A stretch of 64,000 nucleotides of DNA from an uncultured Tateyamaria sp. (GTDB lineage Bacteria > Pseudomonadota > Alphaproteobacteria > Rhodobacterales > Rhodobacteraceae): assembly GCF_947487805.1 (NCBI RefSeq), contig NZ_CANKXW010000009.1, positions 124,001 through 188,000 of the forward strand, given 5' to 3'. Position 1 is the stretch's first letter, and every line of letters begins with the position of its first letter. The translations under genes and the position numbers were made by a program. The notes under the pieces are model-generated. The model searched no databases, had not been told where the DNA came from, and saw only the letters and a program-made list of their open reading frames with translations. Of the stretch, positions 51,638 to 61,201 are shown in pieces.

Positions 51638-51727
51638 GGTTTGCGCCTGACCAACGAAACCCATCAAGACCGGCGGAGACAACCGCACGGCCCGAAAAAC
51701 CGAACATAGTTAGGAAACGCACGCCAC

Positions 51728-53404
51728 ATGGCTGATAAATTGATGGAGGAATTCGAAGCCCTCCTGCAAGAAAGCTTCGAAATGGACACACCCGAAGAAG
51801 GGTCCGTTGTCAAAGGCAAGGTTCTGGCAATCGAAGCCGGACAAGCCATCATCGACGTAGGCTACAAGATGGAAGGCCGCGTCGAGCTCAAAGAGTTCGC
51901 AGAACCCGGTGAAGCCCCCAAAGTCGAAGTCGGCGACGAAGTCGAAGTCTTCCTGCGCTCCGCCGAGAACGCCCGTGGCGAAGCCGTCATCTCCCGCGAG
52001 ATGGCCCGCCGCGAAGAAGCATGGGATCGTCTGGAAACCGCCTACGCTGGCGAAGCGCGCGTCGAAGGCGCGATCTTTGGCCGTGTCAAAGGTGGCTTTA
52101 CCGTTGATCTGGGCGGCGCTGTTGCGTTCCTGCCCGGCTCTCAGGTTGACGTCCGCCCCGTGCGCGACGCGGGCCCGCTGATGGGTCTGAAACAGCCGTT
52201 CCAGATTCTGAAAATGGACCGTCGCCGGGGCAACATCGTTGTGTCGCGTCGCGCAATCCTCGAAGAATCCCGCGCCGAACAGCGCGCCGAGGTTATCGGC
52301 AACCTGACCGAAGGTCAGACAGTCGACGGCGTGGTCAAGAACATCACCGAATACGGTGCGTTTGTTGACCTGGGCGGCGTCGACGGCCTGCTGCACGTCA
52401 CCGACATGGCATGGCGCCGCGTGAACCACCCGTCCGAGATCCTCACCATCGGTGAGACGATCAAGGTGCAGGTGATCAAGATCAACAAAGAGACGCACCG
52501 CATCTCGCTGGGTATGAAACAGCTGCAAGAAGATCCATGGGATCTGGTGGCCGCGAAATACCCGCTGGAATCCACACACACAGGCCGCGTGACCAACATC
52601 ACGGACTACGGTGCTTTTGTTGAGCTGGAGCCCGGTGTCGAAGGTCTGGTCCACGTCTCCGAAATGTCCTGGACCAAGAAGAACGTGCATCCCGGCAAGA
52701 TCGTTTCGACCAGCCAGGAAGTCGAAGTCATGGTTCTGGAAATCGACGGTGCCAAGCGCCGCGTGTCTCTCGGCCTGAAACAGACCATGCGCAACCCGTG
52801 GGAAGTGTTTGCAGAAACACACCCCGAGGGCACGGAAGTCGAAGGCGAAGTCAAGAACATCACCGAGTTCGGTCTGTTCGTTGGCCTCGACGGCGACATC
52901 GACGGCATGGTGCACCTCTCCGACCTCAGCTGGGACCAGCGCGGCGAGGAAGCCATCCAGGATTACCGCAAGGGCGACATGGTCCACGCGGTTGTGTCCG
53001 AAGTGGACGTCGAGAAAGAGCGTATCTCGCTCTCGATCAAGGCGGTTGGCGGCGACAAGTTTGCCGAAGCCGTGGGCGGCGTGAAGCGCGGCTCGATCGT
53101 GACCGTCGAAGTGACAGCCATCGAAGATGGCGGCGTCGAAGTGGAATACGAAGGCATGAAGTCCTTCATCCGCCGCTCCGACCTGAGCCGCGACCGTGCC
53201 GAACAGCGCCCCGAGCGTTTCTCGGTCGGTGACAAGGTTGATGTCCGCATCACCAACATCGACAGCAAGACACGTCGTCTGGGCGTCTCGATCAAGGCGC
53301 GCGAAATCGCCGAAGAGAAAGAGGCCGTGGAACAGTACGGTTCGTCCGACAGCGGTGCATCGCTGGGCGATATCCTCGGTGCGGCGCTGAAAGGCGACGA
53401 ATAA
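51728..53404 (+). CDS. rpsA: 30S ribosomal protein S1
   Basis: The 558-residue protein has six S1/OB-fold repeats; repeats 3-6 are well conserved with the GAFVDLGGVDGLLHVTDM-type core, and the first two are more divergent as usual. S1 binds mRNA at the ribosome and is essential for initiation on structured leaders. The last repeat is followed by a short acidic tail. It has a long leader with regulatory-looking structure and is closed by a strong terminator. ihfB follows on the same strand. Confidence 0.97.
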   Translation: MADKLMEEFEALLQESFEMDTPEEGSVVKGKVLAIEAGQAIIDVGYKMEGRVELKEFAEPGEAPKVEVGDEVEVFLRSAENARGEAVISREMARREEAWDRLETAYAGEARVEGAIFGRVKGGFTVDLGGAVAFLPGSQVDVRPVRDAGPLMGLKQPFQILKMDRRRGNIVVSRRAILEESRAEQRAEVIGNLTEGQTVDGVVKNITEYGAFVDLGGVDGLLHVTDMAWRRVNHPSEILTIGETIKVQVIKINKETHRISLGMKQLQEDPWDLVAAKYPLESTHTGRVTNITDYGAFVELEPGVEGLVHVSEMSWTKKNVHPGKIVSTSQEVEVMVLEIDGAKRRVSLGLKQTMRNPWEVFAETHPEGTEVEGEVKNITEFGLFVGLDGDIDGMVHLSDLSWDQRGEEAIQDYRKGDMVHAVVSEVDVEKERISLSIKAVGGDKFAEAVGGVKRGSIVTVEVTAIEDGGVEVEYEGMKSFIRRSDLSRDRAEQRPERFSVGDKVDVRITNIDSKTRRLGVSIKAREIAEEKEAVEQYGSSDSGASLGDILGAALKGDE

Positions 53405-53440
53405 GTCCGGGGGATCAAACCCACGACACGACATTGCGAA

Positions 53441-53465
53441 AGGGGGCCGAAAGGCCCCCTTTTTT
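53441..53465 (+). terminator. Intrinsic terminator of rpsA
   Basis: AGGGGGCC-GAAA-GGCCCCCT is an 8-bp stem capped by a GNRA tetraloop and followed by six Ts. It is a canonical intrinsic terminator. Confidence 0.95.
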
Positions 53466-53720
53466 CGTCCGCACTGCCGTTCACGGTGGCCCCGAATCAC
53501 GGGGACGTGAATGGGATGCCTCGACCTTGGGTTGTACTCGCTTGACTGGCAACCGCCGACAATTGGGGCAATTTTTCCGCGTGAGCCGCGTCCGCAACTC
53601 GTAAAAACCCGCTTAGACCAAAGGCTTCCTATTCACGAGTGGCATTTAAGTTCCTATAGTCACCGTCAGGATTGCCAAACGCGGCGACCACTTGCCTGCA
53701 TCCATTCGGGGGGAAACATC
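53466..53720 (+). promoter_or_regulatory. ihfB upstream region with promoter-like element
   Basis: This 255-base stretch carries no recognisable gene. A TTCACG-17-TATAGT pair at 53632-53660 could be the ihfB promoter, giving a leader of about 55 bases. A GGGGGGAAA tract close to the ATG serves as ribosome site. Nothing else was identified. Confidence 0.4.
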
Positions 53721-54005
53721 ATGATCCGGTCAGAGCTGATCCAAAAGATCGCCGACGAGAATCCGCATCTCTATCAACGCGATGTGGAGCGGATCGTGAA
53801 CACCATCTTTGATGAGGTGACGGGGGCCATGGCGCGGGGCGACCGGGTGGAACTGCGCGGCTTTGGCGCGTTCTCGGTCAAGAAGCGTGACGCGCGTGTT
53901 GGCCGCAACCCGCGCACCGGTGAAACCGTCGATGTCGAGGAAAAGCACGTGCCGTTTTTCAAGACCGGCAAGCTGTTGCGTGATCGTCTGAACGGGAAAG
54001 CCTGA
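53721..54005 (+). CDS. ihfB: Integration host factor, beta subunit
   Basis: The 94-residue DNA-bending protein starts [18 protein letters not shown]. The HU/IHF signature [22 protein letters not shown] includes the intercalating Pro in the beta arm. IHF alpha/beta heterodimers bend DNA at specific sites. Placement after rpsA is typical of proteobacteria. Its stop overlaps the lapA-like start by one base. Confidence 0.95.
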   Translation: MIRSELIQKIADENPHLYQRDVERIVNTIFDEVTGAMARGDRVELRGFGAFSVKKRDARVGRNPRTGETVDVEEKHVPFFKTGKLLRDRLNGKA

Positions 54006-54355
54006 TGCGTTATATCCGTTACGCCTGTATCGCCGTATTTGCGATTGCCCTGATTGCCGTGGCCCTTGCAAACCGTGGCATGGTCACGCTCAACCTGCTG
54101 CCGACCGAGGTGGCGGGCATGTTTGCCGTGGCCCCGTCGATCGAATTGCCGCTGTTTGTCGTGATCTTTGGCGGTATTGTCGCGGGCCTGCTGATCGGGT
54201 TCGTGTGGGAATGGCTGCGCGAACATGCGATCCGCGCCGAGAACGCGCGCAACGCCCGCGAGGTCCGGCGGCTGGAGCGCGAGGTCAAGCGCATGAAATC
54301 CGAAAAGCACGAAGGTCAGGACGAGGTTCTGGCGCTTTTGGACGAAGCCAGCTAA
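54005..54355 (+). CDS. LapA/DUF1049-family membrane protein
   Basis: The 116-residue protein has two membrane helices (about 5-24 and 48-68) and a cytoplasmic coiled coil (about 72-105; HAIRAENARNAREVRRLERE). This is the lipopolysaccharide assembly protein A layout, which in E. coli works with LapB to control LpxC. It is the second gene after rpsA, as in many alphaproteobacteria, and is coupled to ihfB through a TGATG overlap. Confidence 0.88.
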   Translation: MRYIRYACIAVFAIALIAVALANRGMVTLNLLPTEVAGMFAVAPSIELPLFVVIFGGIVAGLLIGFVWEWLREHAIRAENARNAREVRRLEREVKRMKSEKHEGQDEVLALLDEAS

Positions 54356-54364
54356 GCCACTGTC

Positions 54365-55009
54365 ATGCCTGACGTTTCCGTCAAGATCTGTGGCCTCAGC
54401 CACGCTGAGCACGTGGCCGCCGCCGTGGCCGCGGGCGCGCGCTATGTCGGGTTTGTGTTCTTTCCCAAGTCCCCGCGCAACGTGTCGCTGAACACCGCGC
54501 GTGCGCTGGCGCTGGAAGTGCCCGAGGGCGTGGCCAAGGTTGCGCTGGTGGTCGACGCGGGTGATGCGTTTCTGGATGAACTGGTGGCGCAGGTGCCGCT
54601 GGACATCCTGCAACTGCACGGATCCGAGCCCCCGGAGCGCGTGGCCGAGGTCAAGGCCCGTTACGGCCTGCCGGTGATGAAGGCGGTGGGGGTCGCGGGG
54701 CCGGAGGATCTGCCCAAGCTGGACGCCTATGCGCGCGTGGCCGATCAGATCCTTGTCGATGCCAAGCCGCCCAAAGGGGCCGATCTGCCCGGCGGCAATG
54801 GCGCGACCTTTGACTGGACGCTGATTGCGGGGCGGCGTTGGCCGGTGCCGTGGATGCTGGCCGGGGGGCTGAGCCGGGACAACGTGGCCGAGGCGGTGCG
54901 CGTCACAGGCGCGCGTCAGGTGGACCTGAGCAGCGCCGTCGAGACCGCGCCGGGTCAGAAGGACAGTGGTTTGATCCACGCCTTTTTGGATACGGTCAAG
55001 GCGATCTGA
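54365..55009 (+). CDS. trpF: Phosphoribosylanthranilate isomerase
   Basis: The 214-residue TIM-barrel enzyme catalyses the third step from chorismate-derived anthranilate to tryptophan. [16 protein letters not shown] carries the catalytic Cys, LDILQLHG and the C-terminal [14 protein letters not shown] with the catalytic Asp and phosphate site are present. It starts 9 bases after the lapA-like gene. Unusually, a GNAT gene separates it from trpB. Confidence 0.95.
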   Translation: MPDVSVKICGLSHAEHVAAAVAAGARYVGFVFFPKSPRNVSLNTARALALEVPEGVAKVALVVDAGDAFLDELVAQVPLDILQLHGSEPPERVAEVKARYGLPVMKAVGVAGPEDLPKLDAYARVADQILVDAKPPKGADLPGGNGATFDWTLIAGRRWPVPWMLAGGLSRDNVAEAVRVTGARQVDLSSAVETAPGQKDSGLIHAFLDTVKAI

Positions 55010-55455
55010 TGGTTGCGTTTCGCACAGCCACCGAAGCGGATGTTCCGGACATTCTGACATTGATGCAGGACGACGCACTGGGTGCGACCCGAGAGGGGCA
55101 GGACCTTGGGCATTATGTCGATGCGTTCCGGGCGATGGTGGCCGAGGGCAACAACCATGTGATCGTGGGTGTCCGTGAGGCGCGCGTGATTGCGACCTAT
55201 CAGATCACGTTCATCTCTGGCCTGTCGCTGCGCGCGGCCCGGCGGGCGCAGGTTGAAACCGTGCGTGTGGCCAGCGATTTGCGGGGGCAGGGCATCGGCG
55301 CGCTGATGATCGCGGACGCCGAAGCGCGGGCGCGGGCGGCGGGATGCACCCTGTTGCAGCTGACCATGAACAAAAGTCGCACCGATACGGCACGGTTCTA
55401 CCAGCGCCTTGGCTTTACCCCTTCGCACATCGGGTATAAACGCGATCTGACCTGA
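55009..55455 (+). CDS. GNAT-family N-acetyltransferase
   Basis: The 148-residue protein starts in a one-base overlap (TGATG) with trpF. Acetyl-CoA binding is indicated by [20 protein letters not shown] (the Q/RxxGxG/A motif) and a C-terminal [18 protein letters not shown]. The substrate is unknown. Its insertion between trpF and trpB is not the common order. Confidence 0.9.
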   Translation: MVAFRTATEADVPDILTLMQDDALGATREGQDLGHYVDAFRAMVAEGNNHVIVGVREARVIATYQITFISGLSLRAARRAQVETVRVASDLRGQGIGALMIADAEARARAAGCTLLQLTMNKSRTDTARFYQRLGFTPSHIGYKRDLT

Positions 55456-55469
55456 ACGCGGAGGCCGAG

Positions 55470-56717
55470 ATGGCAAACGATCTTTTCAACTCTTTCATGA
55501 CTGGGCCTGACGAGAATGGCCGGTTTGGCGATTTCGGCGGGCGGTTCGTGTCCGAGACGCTGATGCCGCTGATCCTGAGCCTTGAGGAAGAGTACGAAAA
55601 GGCCAAGACCGACGACAGTTTCTGGGCCGAGATGGATTTCCTGTGGAAGCATTATGTCGGCCGTCCCAGCCCGCTTTACCACGCCGAGCGCCTCACCGAG
55701 CATCTGGGCGGTGCCAAGATCTATATGAAGCGCGACGAGCTGAACCACACCGGCGCGCACAAGATCAACAACGTGCTGGGGCAGATCATCCTGGCGCGGC
55801 GCATGGGCAAGACGCGGATCATTGCCGAGACCGGGGCAGGGCAGCACGGTGTGGCCACAGCCACGGTCTGCGCGAAATTCGGTTTGAAATGCGTGGTTTA
55901 CATGGGTGCGCATGATGTGGAGCGTCAGGCCCCCAACGTGTTCCGGATGAAGCTCTTGGGTGCCGAGGTGATCCCGGTGACGTCCGGCCGCGGCACGCTG
56001 AAGGACGCGATGAACGACGCGCTGCGCGACTGGGTGACCAACGTGCGTGATACGTTCTATTGCATCGGCACGGTGGCCGGGCCGCATCCCTATCCGGCCA
56101 TGGTGCGCGATTTCCAGAGCATCATCGGCAAGGAAGTCCGCGAACAGATGATGGAGGCCGAGGGCCGTTTCCCCGACACGGTGATCGCCGCCATCGGCGG
56201 TGGGTCGAACGCGATGGGCCTTTTCTTTCCCTTCCTCGACGACAAAGAGGTCGGCATCATCGGCGTGGAAGCCGGCGGCAAGGGTGTGAATGACAAGATG
56301 GAACATTGCGCGTCCCTGACCGGCGGGCGTCCCGGCGTGCTGCATGGCAACCGGACGTATCTGTTGCAGGACGATGACGGGCAGATCCTCGAGGGGTTCT
56401 CGATCTCGGCGGGGCTGGATTATCCCGGCATCGGGCCGGAACATGCGTGGCTGCATGACATTGGCCGGGCCGAATATGTGTCCATCACCGACCGCGAGGC
56501 GCTGGAGGCCTTCCAGCTGTGCTGTACGCTCGAAGGGATCATCCCCGCGCTGGAACCGAGCCACGCGCTGGCCCACGTGATGAAGATCGCGCCCGAGCTG
56601 CCATCCGATCACATCATCTGCATGAACATGTGCGGGCGGGGTGACAAGGACATCTTTACCGTCGCACGCGCGCTGGAATTCGACATGTCGGGTCCAGAAG
56701 GGCGCAACGTCGAGTAA
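55470..56717 (+). CDS. trpB: Tryptophan synthase beta chain
   Basis: The 415-residue PLP enzyme condenses indole with serine. The PLP Lys is in [12 protein letters not shown], the ammonium tunnel/COMM region follows in [15 protein letters not shown], and the phosphate loop is [10 protein letters not shown]. It has the classical TrpB1 length and should pair with TrpA, but trpA is not the next gene; a minus-strand DUF2237 gene follows immediately. Confidence 0.96.
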   Translation: MANDLFNSFMTGPDENGRFGDFGGRFVSETLMPLILSLEEEYEKAKTDDSFWAEMDFLWKHYVGRPSPLYHAERLTEHLGGAKIYMKRDELNHTGAHKINNVLGQIILARRMGKTRIIAETGAGQHGVATATVCAKFGLKCVVYMGAHDVERQAPNVFRMKLLGAEVIPVTSGRGTLKDAMNDALRDWVTNVRDTFYCIGTVAGPHPYPAMVRDFQSIIGKEVREQMMEAEGRFPDTVIAAIGGGSNAMGLFFPFLDDKEVGIIGVEAGGKGVNDKMEHCASLTGGRPGVLHGNRTYLLQDDDGQILEGFSISAGLDYPGIGPEHAWLHDIGRAEYVSITDREALEAFQLCCTLEGIIPALEPSHALAHVMKIAPELPSDHIICMNMCGRGDKDIFTVARALEFDMSGPEGRNVE

Positions 56718-57089
56718 TCAGGTGGCCGCGTGTGTCCGCAGCACTTCGAGCGACACGATCTCCAGTGCCCGCTGGTGCGTGGCGGCGAGGTTGACTTGCG
56801 GCGCGCAGCCTTCGTCATGGGCCTGAAGAAAGCGTGAGGCGCAGAGGCACCAGCTGTCGCCCGGTTTGAGACCGGCAAAGCGGAACTCGGGGCGGGGGGT
56901 GCTGAGGTCGTTGCCCACATATTTGGAAAACGCCAGAAACTCGGCCGTCATCACGGCGCAGACCGTGTGGCTGCCCTGATCGGCGGCACAGGTGTTGCAG
57001 TGGCCGTCGCGGAAAAACCCGGTCACGGGGTCGGTGCCGCAGACCGCCAGCGGGTTGCCCAACACGTTGATGCTGTCGTCCGGCTCCAT
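56718..57089 (-). CDS. DUF2237-family protein
   Basis: The 123-residue protein starts at the ATG at 57089 with AAAGGA 7 bases upstream; an earlier ATG at 57113 lacks one. It shows the DUF2237 pattern: NVLGNPLAVCGTDPVTGFFRDGHCNT, then DQGSHTVCAVMTAEFLAFSKYVGNDLSTP and LKPGDSWCLCASRF. Six to seven conserved Cys suggest metal or disulphide chemistry. Function is unknown. It follows the serine hydrolase by 4 bases. Confidence 0.87.
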   Translation of the reverse strand: MEPDDSINVLGNPLAVCGTDPVTGFFRDGHCNTCAADQGSHTVCAVMTAEFLAFSKYVGNDLSTPRPEFRFAGLKPGDSWCLCASRFLQAHDEGCAPQVNLAATHQRALEIVSLEVLRTHAAT

Positions 57090-57093
57090 CCGT

Positions 57094-58263
57094 TTATCCT
57101 TTGGTTGCATCAACGATGTCGCGGAACATGTTGATATTGCGTTCGTTCACACCGCTTTCCCGGAACTTGCGGTCGGCACCGGTGGTTACGATGACAACAC
57201 CCGCCTGTTGATCGATATAGAGGTACTGGCCGTAAATGCCACGGCCCATGAATTGGCCCGCAGTCGCGCCCACCGGGATCCACCATTGATAGCCATAGCC
57301 GATCTTGCCCGGCTTGGTGCGCGCACTGGGCGCGGTCGAAGCGGCGATCCAGTCGGCTGGCACGATCTGTTGACCCTGCCATGACCCGTTTTGCAGGATC
57401 ATCTGGCCGAAACGGGCATAGTCACGGGTGCTGAAGTTCAGCCCGCCCAGCACGAATGCCACGCCCACACCGTCGGTGATGTAGTAGGGTGTGTGCTCCA
57501 ACCCCATGGGTTCAATCAGTTTTTCGGCCATCAGGTCGGGGATGTCGCGGCCCGTGGCGGCGCGGGCGACCATGCCGACGATATGGGTGTCGATGGAGGT
57601 GTATTTCCATTCCACCCCCGGTTCGGTCGTACTCTCGGTGAGGCCTGCGGCAAAGTCGTCCATCCTGCCGCCAAGGGCAAGGATGCGCCCCATCCTGTTG
57701 ATATCGCTGGAAGGATCGAGATAGTCCTCGTCGAATGTGATCCCGCTCGACATTTGCAGCACATTGCGGATGGTCGCGCCGTCATAGGCGCTGCCTTTGA
57801 GCGTGGGCACGTAGTCGGTGACGGGGGCATCCAGTGATGTGATCGCACCCTCGGCCACCAGGATGCCGAAGAGGGCCGAGAGGTAGCTTTTGGCGATGGA
57901 CCAGCTGATCCTTTGGTCGTCGGAGCCGGTGCCCTGGTAATAGGCCTCGTGCACGATCTGGCCGTCCTTGAGCACGAGGGTCGAGGTGACGCTGCGATCG
58001 GTGACCCATGTGTCGTAGCCCGCAGGCATGGTCAGGTCTGGGCCCCGGGGCAGGGGGCTGACCGCACCTGCGCCCTTGGGGATATCCCTGTGGAGGAATG
58101 CGCCGTCCATGTTGGAGAAATTCGACACGATGCGATCTGCATCAAAAAGGGAGTTCACGGCGAGCAGGCGGGTGATCTCATCCCGCTTCCAGAATCCAAC
58201 CAGAACAGCGGCGATTATCAACATCAAGCCGATACGCAGCAGCCATTTCAGAACAAGACGCAT
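57094..58263 (-). CDS. Membrane-anchored serine hydrolase (beta-lactamase/esterase VIII family)
   Basis: The 389-residue protein has an N-terminal membrane anchor (about 6-25) and an extracytoplasmic penicillin-binding-like domain. The SxxK motif is S122-I-A-K125 in ISWSIAKSYLSALFG; a Tyr in EWKYTSIDTHIVG is placed as the general base (YxS rather than YxN). The family holds class C-like beta-lactamases, D-aminopeptidases, esterases and 6-aminohexanoate-dimer hydrolase-like proteins. The SIAK form is closest to the latter group. The natural substrate is unknown. Confidence 0.87.
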   Translation of the reverse strand: MRLVLKWLLRIGLMLIIAAVLVGFWKRDEITRLLAVNSLFDADRIVSNFSNMDGAFLHRDIPKGAGAVSPLPRGPDLTMPAGYDTWVTDRSVTSTLVLKDGQIVHEAYYQGTGSDDQRISWSIAKSYLSALFGILVAEGAITSLDAPVTDYVPTLKGSAYDGATIRNVLQMSSGITFDEDYLDPSSDINRMGRILALGGRMDDFAAGLTESTTEPGVEWKYTSIDTHIVGMVARAATGRDIPDLMAEKLIEPMGLEHTPYYITDGVGVAFVLGGLNFSTRDYARFGQMILQNGSWQGQQIVPADWIAASTAPSARTKPGKIGYGYQWWIPVGATAGQFMGRGIYGQYLYIDQQAGVVIVTTGADRKFRESGVNERNINMFRDIVDATKG

Positions 58264-58315
58264 GTGTTATCCCCCGTTGGCGGTGGTCCGATCATAGAAC
58301 AGGCGGGGGCAAGGG

Positions 58316-59356
58316 TTAAGGGGTGCCCGTCCAGTTGATCCAGCGGCCGTGGAAGTCGGCGCGGCCAAGGTGGAGGGTCAGGTCACCGGGCCAGAGCCGC
58401 AGGGTCAGGGCGGCCCCGACTGCGCCGGTCGTGTCGCCATCGGTTTCCATCTGCATCCAGGCGAGGGGTGTCCGGGCCGTGGCGCGCGCGCCTGCCGCCT
58501 CGATCAGGGCGGTGCCGCGGGCCTGCGCATCGGCGGGAAAATACTGCCACGCGACGGTGTGCTGGATCATGTGCATGTGCCCTGCGGGGGCTGCATCAAG
58601 GCGCTGCGCCAACCAGTTGATTGCATCGCCTTTTTCGACGGTGGCCTGCATCACGGCGGCGGCGGCGCGGGTCAGGTCCAGTCGGTGGGGTTGATCCGCC
58701 CAGAGATATGCGGTGAGCCGCAAAAGATCGTCCGTATCGTTTGGATTCAACGGGTTGAGGTCGACACCTGATCTATCCACAACCTGTGGATTGTTTTCGG
58801 GCGGCTGCAGGCCGGTCCAGTCCGGCGTCAGCGTCAGGGCGGGGCTGTCGGGGCCGTGGATCTGCGTGCCGGTGTCGAGGGCGAACTTGTCCCACATCAG
58901 GTTCAGCCCGCCGCTTGCGCCCAGTTCGGACAGCACGATAGGCCGGTCAAAATGCGCGCAGGCGGTGCGGGCCATGGCAATCAGCGCGGCGCTGCGGCGG
59001 ACTTCGTTTGTCTGGGGCGGGCTTGTTGTCCAGTCGAGCAGGAAATCCTCGTGAGTTTTCAGGGCATTTAGGACGGCGTGCTCAAGTGTTGCATCATCCG
59101 TGTCATGGGGCGGGTAGGCGGCCATCAGGTCCGGATCGTCGGCGCGCAGCACCAGCGCGTGCAGCCCGCCTGCGATGCGCAGGGGCAGCGAATGGCCCGC
59201 GGGTCCGATATCGCCCGTATAGTCCGCCATGCTGCGGCCCAGCCTGCTTGTGGAGTCCCAAGTGTCGGCGAGAATGGTCAGGACGCGCCCCATCAGGGGC
59301 GAGCCCATGCGCGCGCAGGTGCCTGCCTGGTCGCGAAAGGCGGTGGTCAGGGTCAT
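58316..59356 (-). CDS. DUF2332-family protein
   Basis: The 346-residue protein is coupled by an ATGA overlap to pth upstream. It has the DUF2332 layout with LSELGASGGLNLMWD near 135-150 (a SAM-like glycine loop) and WQYFPADAQARGTALIEAAG in the C-terminal half. This resembles a degenerate methyltransferase fold, but activity is unproven. The serine hydrolase gene follows 52 bases downstream. Confidence 0.85.
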   Translation of the reverse strand: MTLTTAFRDQAGTCARMGSPLMGRVLTILADTWDSTSRLGRSMADYTGDIGPAGHSLPLRIAGGLHALVLRADDPDLMAAYPPHDTDDATLEHAVLNALKTHEDFLLDWTTSPPQTNEVRRSAALIAMARTACAHFDRPIVLSELGASGGLNLMWDKFALDTGTQIHGPDSPALTLTPDWTGLQPPENNPQVVDRSGVDLNPLNPNDTDDLLRLTAYLWADQPHRLDLTRAAAAVMQATVEKGDAINWLAQRLDAAPAGHMHMIQHTVAWQYFPADAQARGTALIEAAGARATARTPLAWMQMETDGDTTGAVGAALTLRLWPGDLTLHLGRADFHGRWINWTGTP

Positions 59357-60027
59357 TTGAACTTGTCCATCAGCTTTTGCATGGCCGAGCGTGTGTCAGC
59401 GGGTGGTGTGTCGGCCACCTTGGCCGGGGTCGGGGCCTTGGCGCCGGTGCCCGAGCGTGGGGGTGCGACCCGCAGGGCGACGGCGTTCATGAATTTCGGC
59501 CCGTCGCCGCGCGCCAGATGCGGTGCACCGTCCGCACAGCCGCGCAGCACATCATCAAGCCACCCGGCATCGGCCTTGGGAAAATCGCGCAGCACATAGC
59601 CCGGCACGGCGTCCTTGTGGCCCGGGTGGCCCACGCCCAACCGCACACGGGCATAGTCCGCGCCGATATGCGCGTGGATCGAACGCAACCCGTTGTGGCC
59701 CGCATGGCCGCCACCCATTTTCCAGCGCACCTTGCCGGGGGCGAGGTCGATCTCGTCGTGCAGGACGATGACGTCGCCCGCGTCCAGTTTGTAAAACCGC
59801 ATGGCCGCGCCGACACTGTCGCCGGATTTGTTCATGAAGGTCTCGGGCTTGAGCAGCACCGCGCGGTCAGAGCCGAAGCGCCCCTCGGACACGACACCCT
59901 GATGCTTGGACTTCCACGCCGGAAAGCCGTGATCGGCGGCGATTTCGTCCAGCGCCATGAAGCCGATATTGTGACGGTTGCGCGCGTATTTCGCGCCCGG
60001 ATTGCCAAGGCCAACGATCAGTTTCAT
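59353..60027 (-). CDS. pth: Peptidyl-tRNA hydrolase
   Basis: The 224-residue enzyme recycles peptidyl-tRNA. The start at 60027 (MKLIVGLGNPGAKY) has the conserved Asn; NRHNIGF carries the catalytic His, and VLHDEIDLAPGKVRWK the Asp. The C-terminal tail (about 185-224) is Pro/Ala-rich and longer than in E. coli. rplY, usually its direct upstream partner, is 1.2 kb away with an opposite-strand gene between. Confidence 0.95.
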   Translation of the reverse strand: MKLIVGLGNPGAKYARNRHNIGFMALDEIAADHGFPAWKSKHQGVVSEGRFGSDRAVLLKPETFMNKSGDSVGAAMRFYKLDAGDVIVLHDEIDLAPGKVRWKMGGGHAGHNGLRSIHAHIGADYARVRLGVGHPGHKDAVPGYVLRDFPKADAGWLDDVLRGCADGAPHLARGDGPKFMNAVALRVAPPRSGTGAKAPTPAKVADTPPADTRSAMQKLMDKFK

Positions 60028-60227
60028 GGGTGCACTCTTTTGAAATGTTGCGGCGCAGCATAGGGATTTGCGGCGGCACGGTCCAGACACCCAGATGGTC
60101 CGCCCGCGCGCCGCGGTCGCGCGCAGCTATCCGGTTGCACGATACGGCGCGAGGTCTGGATTTCCCCACTACCCACGGTAGCGGGTGCGCCTATGCTGGC
60201 CTTCTTTATCAAAAGGCTTTTTTAACT

Positions 60228-61130
60228 ATGGCAAATATTACTGGCATCAAAGTGCAGCTTGATACGGCGTCGGATTGGTGGTCACCCACCAGGGACGCCT
60301 TGTTTCTGGGTGTGTATTCCAAGCAGGGGGGGCGTGAATTCCGCCTCAATGGCGCGATTGATCTGAACGTTGACGATCTTGAAATCACGCTTGCACTGGG
60401 CACGTCCTGCTGCCCGACGGACAGCGATGTGCAGGTGCAATACAGCACCGGATTGGGGGTAAACGATCCGCTCCTGAACCCGATCCGGCTGGAGGATGTG
60501 GAGTTTGTTTATCTGCGCAAGGAGACGGCAGAGTCCACCAGTGTGAACGATGACCAGTACAAGCTGGATGGCGTGAGCGTGCTGATGTGCGATGGGGGCG
60601 GCAATCTGCGCCGGTTCCGCAAGGACTTCGAGATCAATTTCAGCGATGAAGCCGGCTTGCAGCACTGGTTGGGTGAGACCAGTCCGCCCGTCTGTGCGAT
60701 CACCGTGACGTTGCGATTGCTGGAACACAAGGACGAGGACAAGAAGCCCGCGGGCTACAAGTGGGACTTCAACTTTGGCATGCGCTTTGCGGGTCAGACA
60801 CATAATATTCTGCCCAAGGACTACCGGATCAAGATCCGGCGCAAGGACGAACCGGATGAATGGCATCGCCATTTCAACCTGAGCCACACGGTCTATTCGG
60901 TTGGCTGTTGCGGCCAGACGCCCGAGATCGAGGTGTTCGGAGACGCGACCGAGCTGGATTGGACATCGCGGGACGACTATGGGTCCGCACACAGGCATCA
61001 CAAGGTGGCCTGCGACCACGCGCCCGCCACCACGACCGGCAATTTCGATTTCCTGGTCAAGGGGCAGTCGTCGAACAGGAAATCCCGCATATTCTTTACC
61101 TACGACATCACCACCCAGTGCCTGGGCTGA
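60228..61130 (+). CDS. Uncharacterised orphan protein between rplY and pth
   Basis: The 300-residue protein is not recognised. It has no signal peptide. The start MANITGIKVQLDTASDWW and LFLGVYSKQGGREFRLN suggest a beta-rich N-terminal domain, perhaps PLAT/C2-like. Later parts are rich in charged residues and aromatic strands (KWDFNFGMRFAGQTHNIL, RHFNLSHTVYSVGCCGQTPEIEVFG), with two CC pairs (TSCCPTD, GCCGQ). A weak AAAAGG lies 11 bases before the ATG. Opposite orientation to rplY and pth suggests insertion into an ancestral pair. Confidence 0.75.
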   Translation: MANITGIKVQLDTASDWWSPTRDALFLGVYSKQGGREFRLNGAIDLNVDDLEITLALGTSCCPTDSDVQVQYSTGLGVNDPLLNPIRLEDVEFVYLRKETAESTSVNDDQYKLDGVSVLMCDGGGNLRRFRKDFEINFSDEAGLQHWLGETSPPVCAITVTLRLLEHKDEDKKPAGYKWDFNFGMRFAGQTHNILPKDYRIKIRRKDEPDEWHRHFNLSHTVYSVGCCGQTPEIEVFGDATELDWTSRDDYGSAHRHHKVACDHAPATTTGNFDFLVKGQSSNRKSRIFFTYDITTQCLG

Positions 61131-61146
61131 TCCGCGTAGAGACATG

Positions 61147-61178
61147 AAAAAAGGCCGCCCCGATCCGGGGCGGCCTTT
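61147..61178 (-). terminator. Terminator of rplY
   Basis: A 13-bp perfect stem (61150-61162 with 61166-61178, loop of 3) is followed on the minus strand by a run of six Ts. It ends rplY transcription before the orphan gene and also forms a hairpin after that gene's stop on the plus strand. Confidence 0.92.
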
Positions 61179-61201
61179 GCATTCGTACCGGGGGGAAGGA
61201 T

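Larger units (their letters stand above)
51206..51727. other. 522-base non-coding gap holding the rpsA leader
   Basis: No convincing gene is present. From left to right it contains two 11-bp direct repeats TTGAGATCGCG (51435-51445 and 51463-51473), an 18-bp perfect palindrome at 51491-51508, a promoter-like pair at 51532-51560 and a terminator-like hairpin at 51607-51628, all preceding rpsA. The part 51206-51430 shows nothing I can assign. A cmk gene, often directly before rpsA, is not here. Confidence 0.7.
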
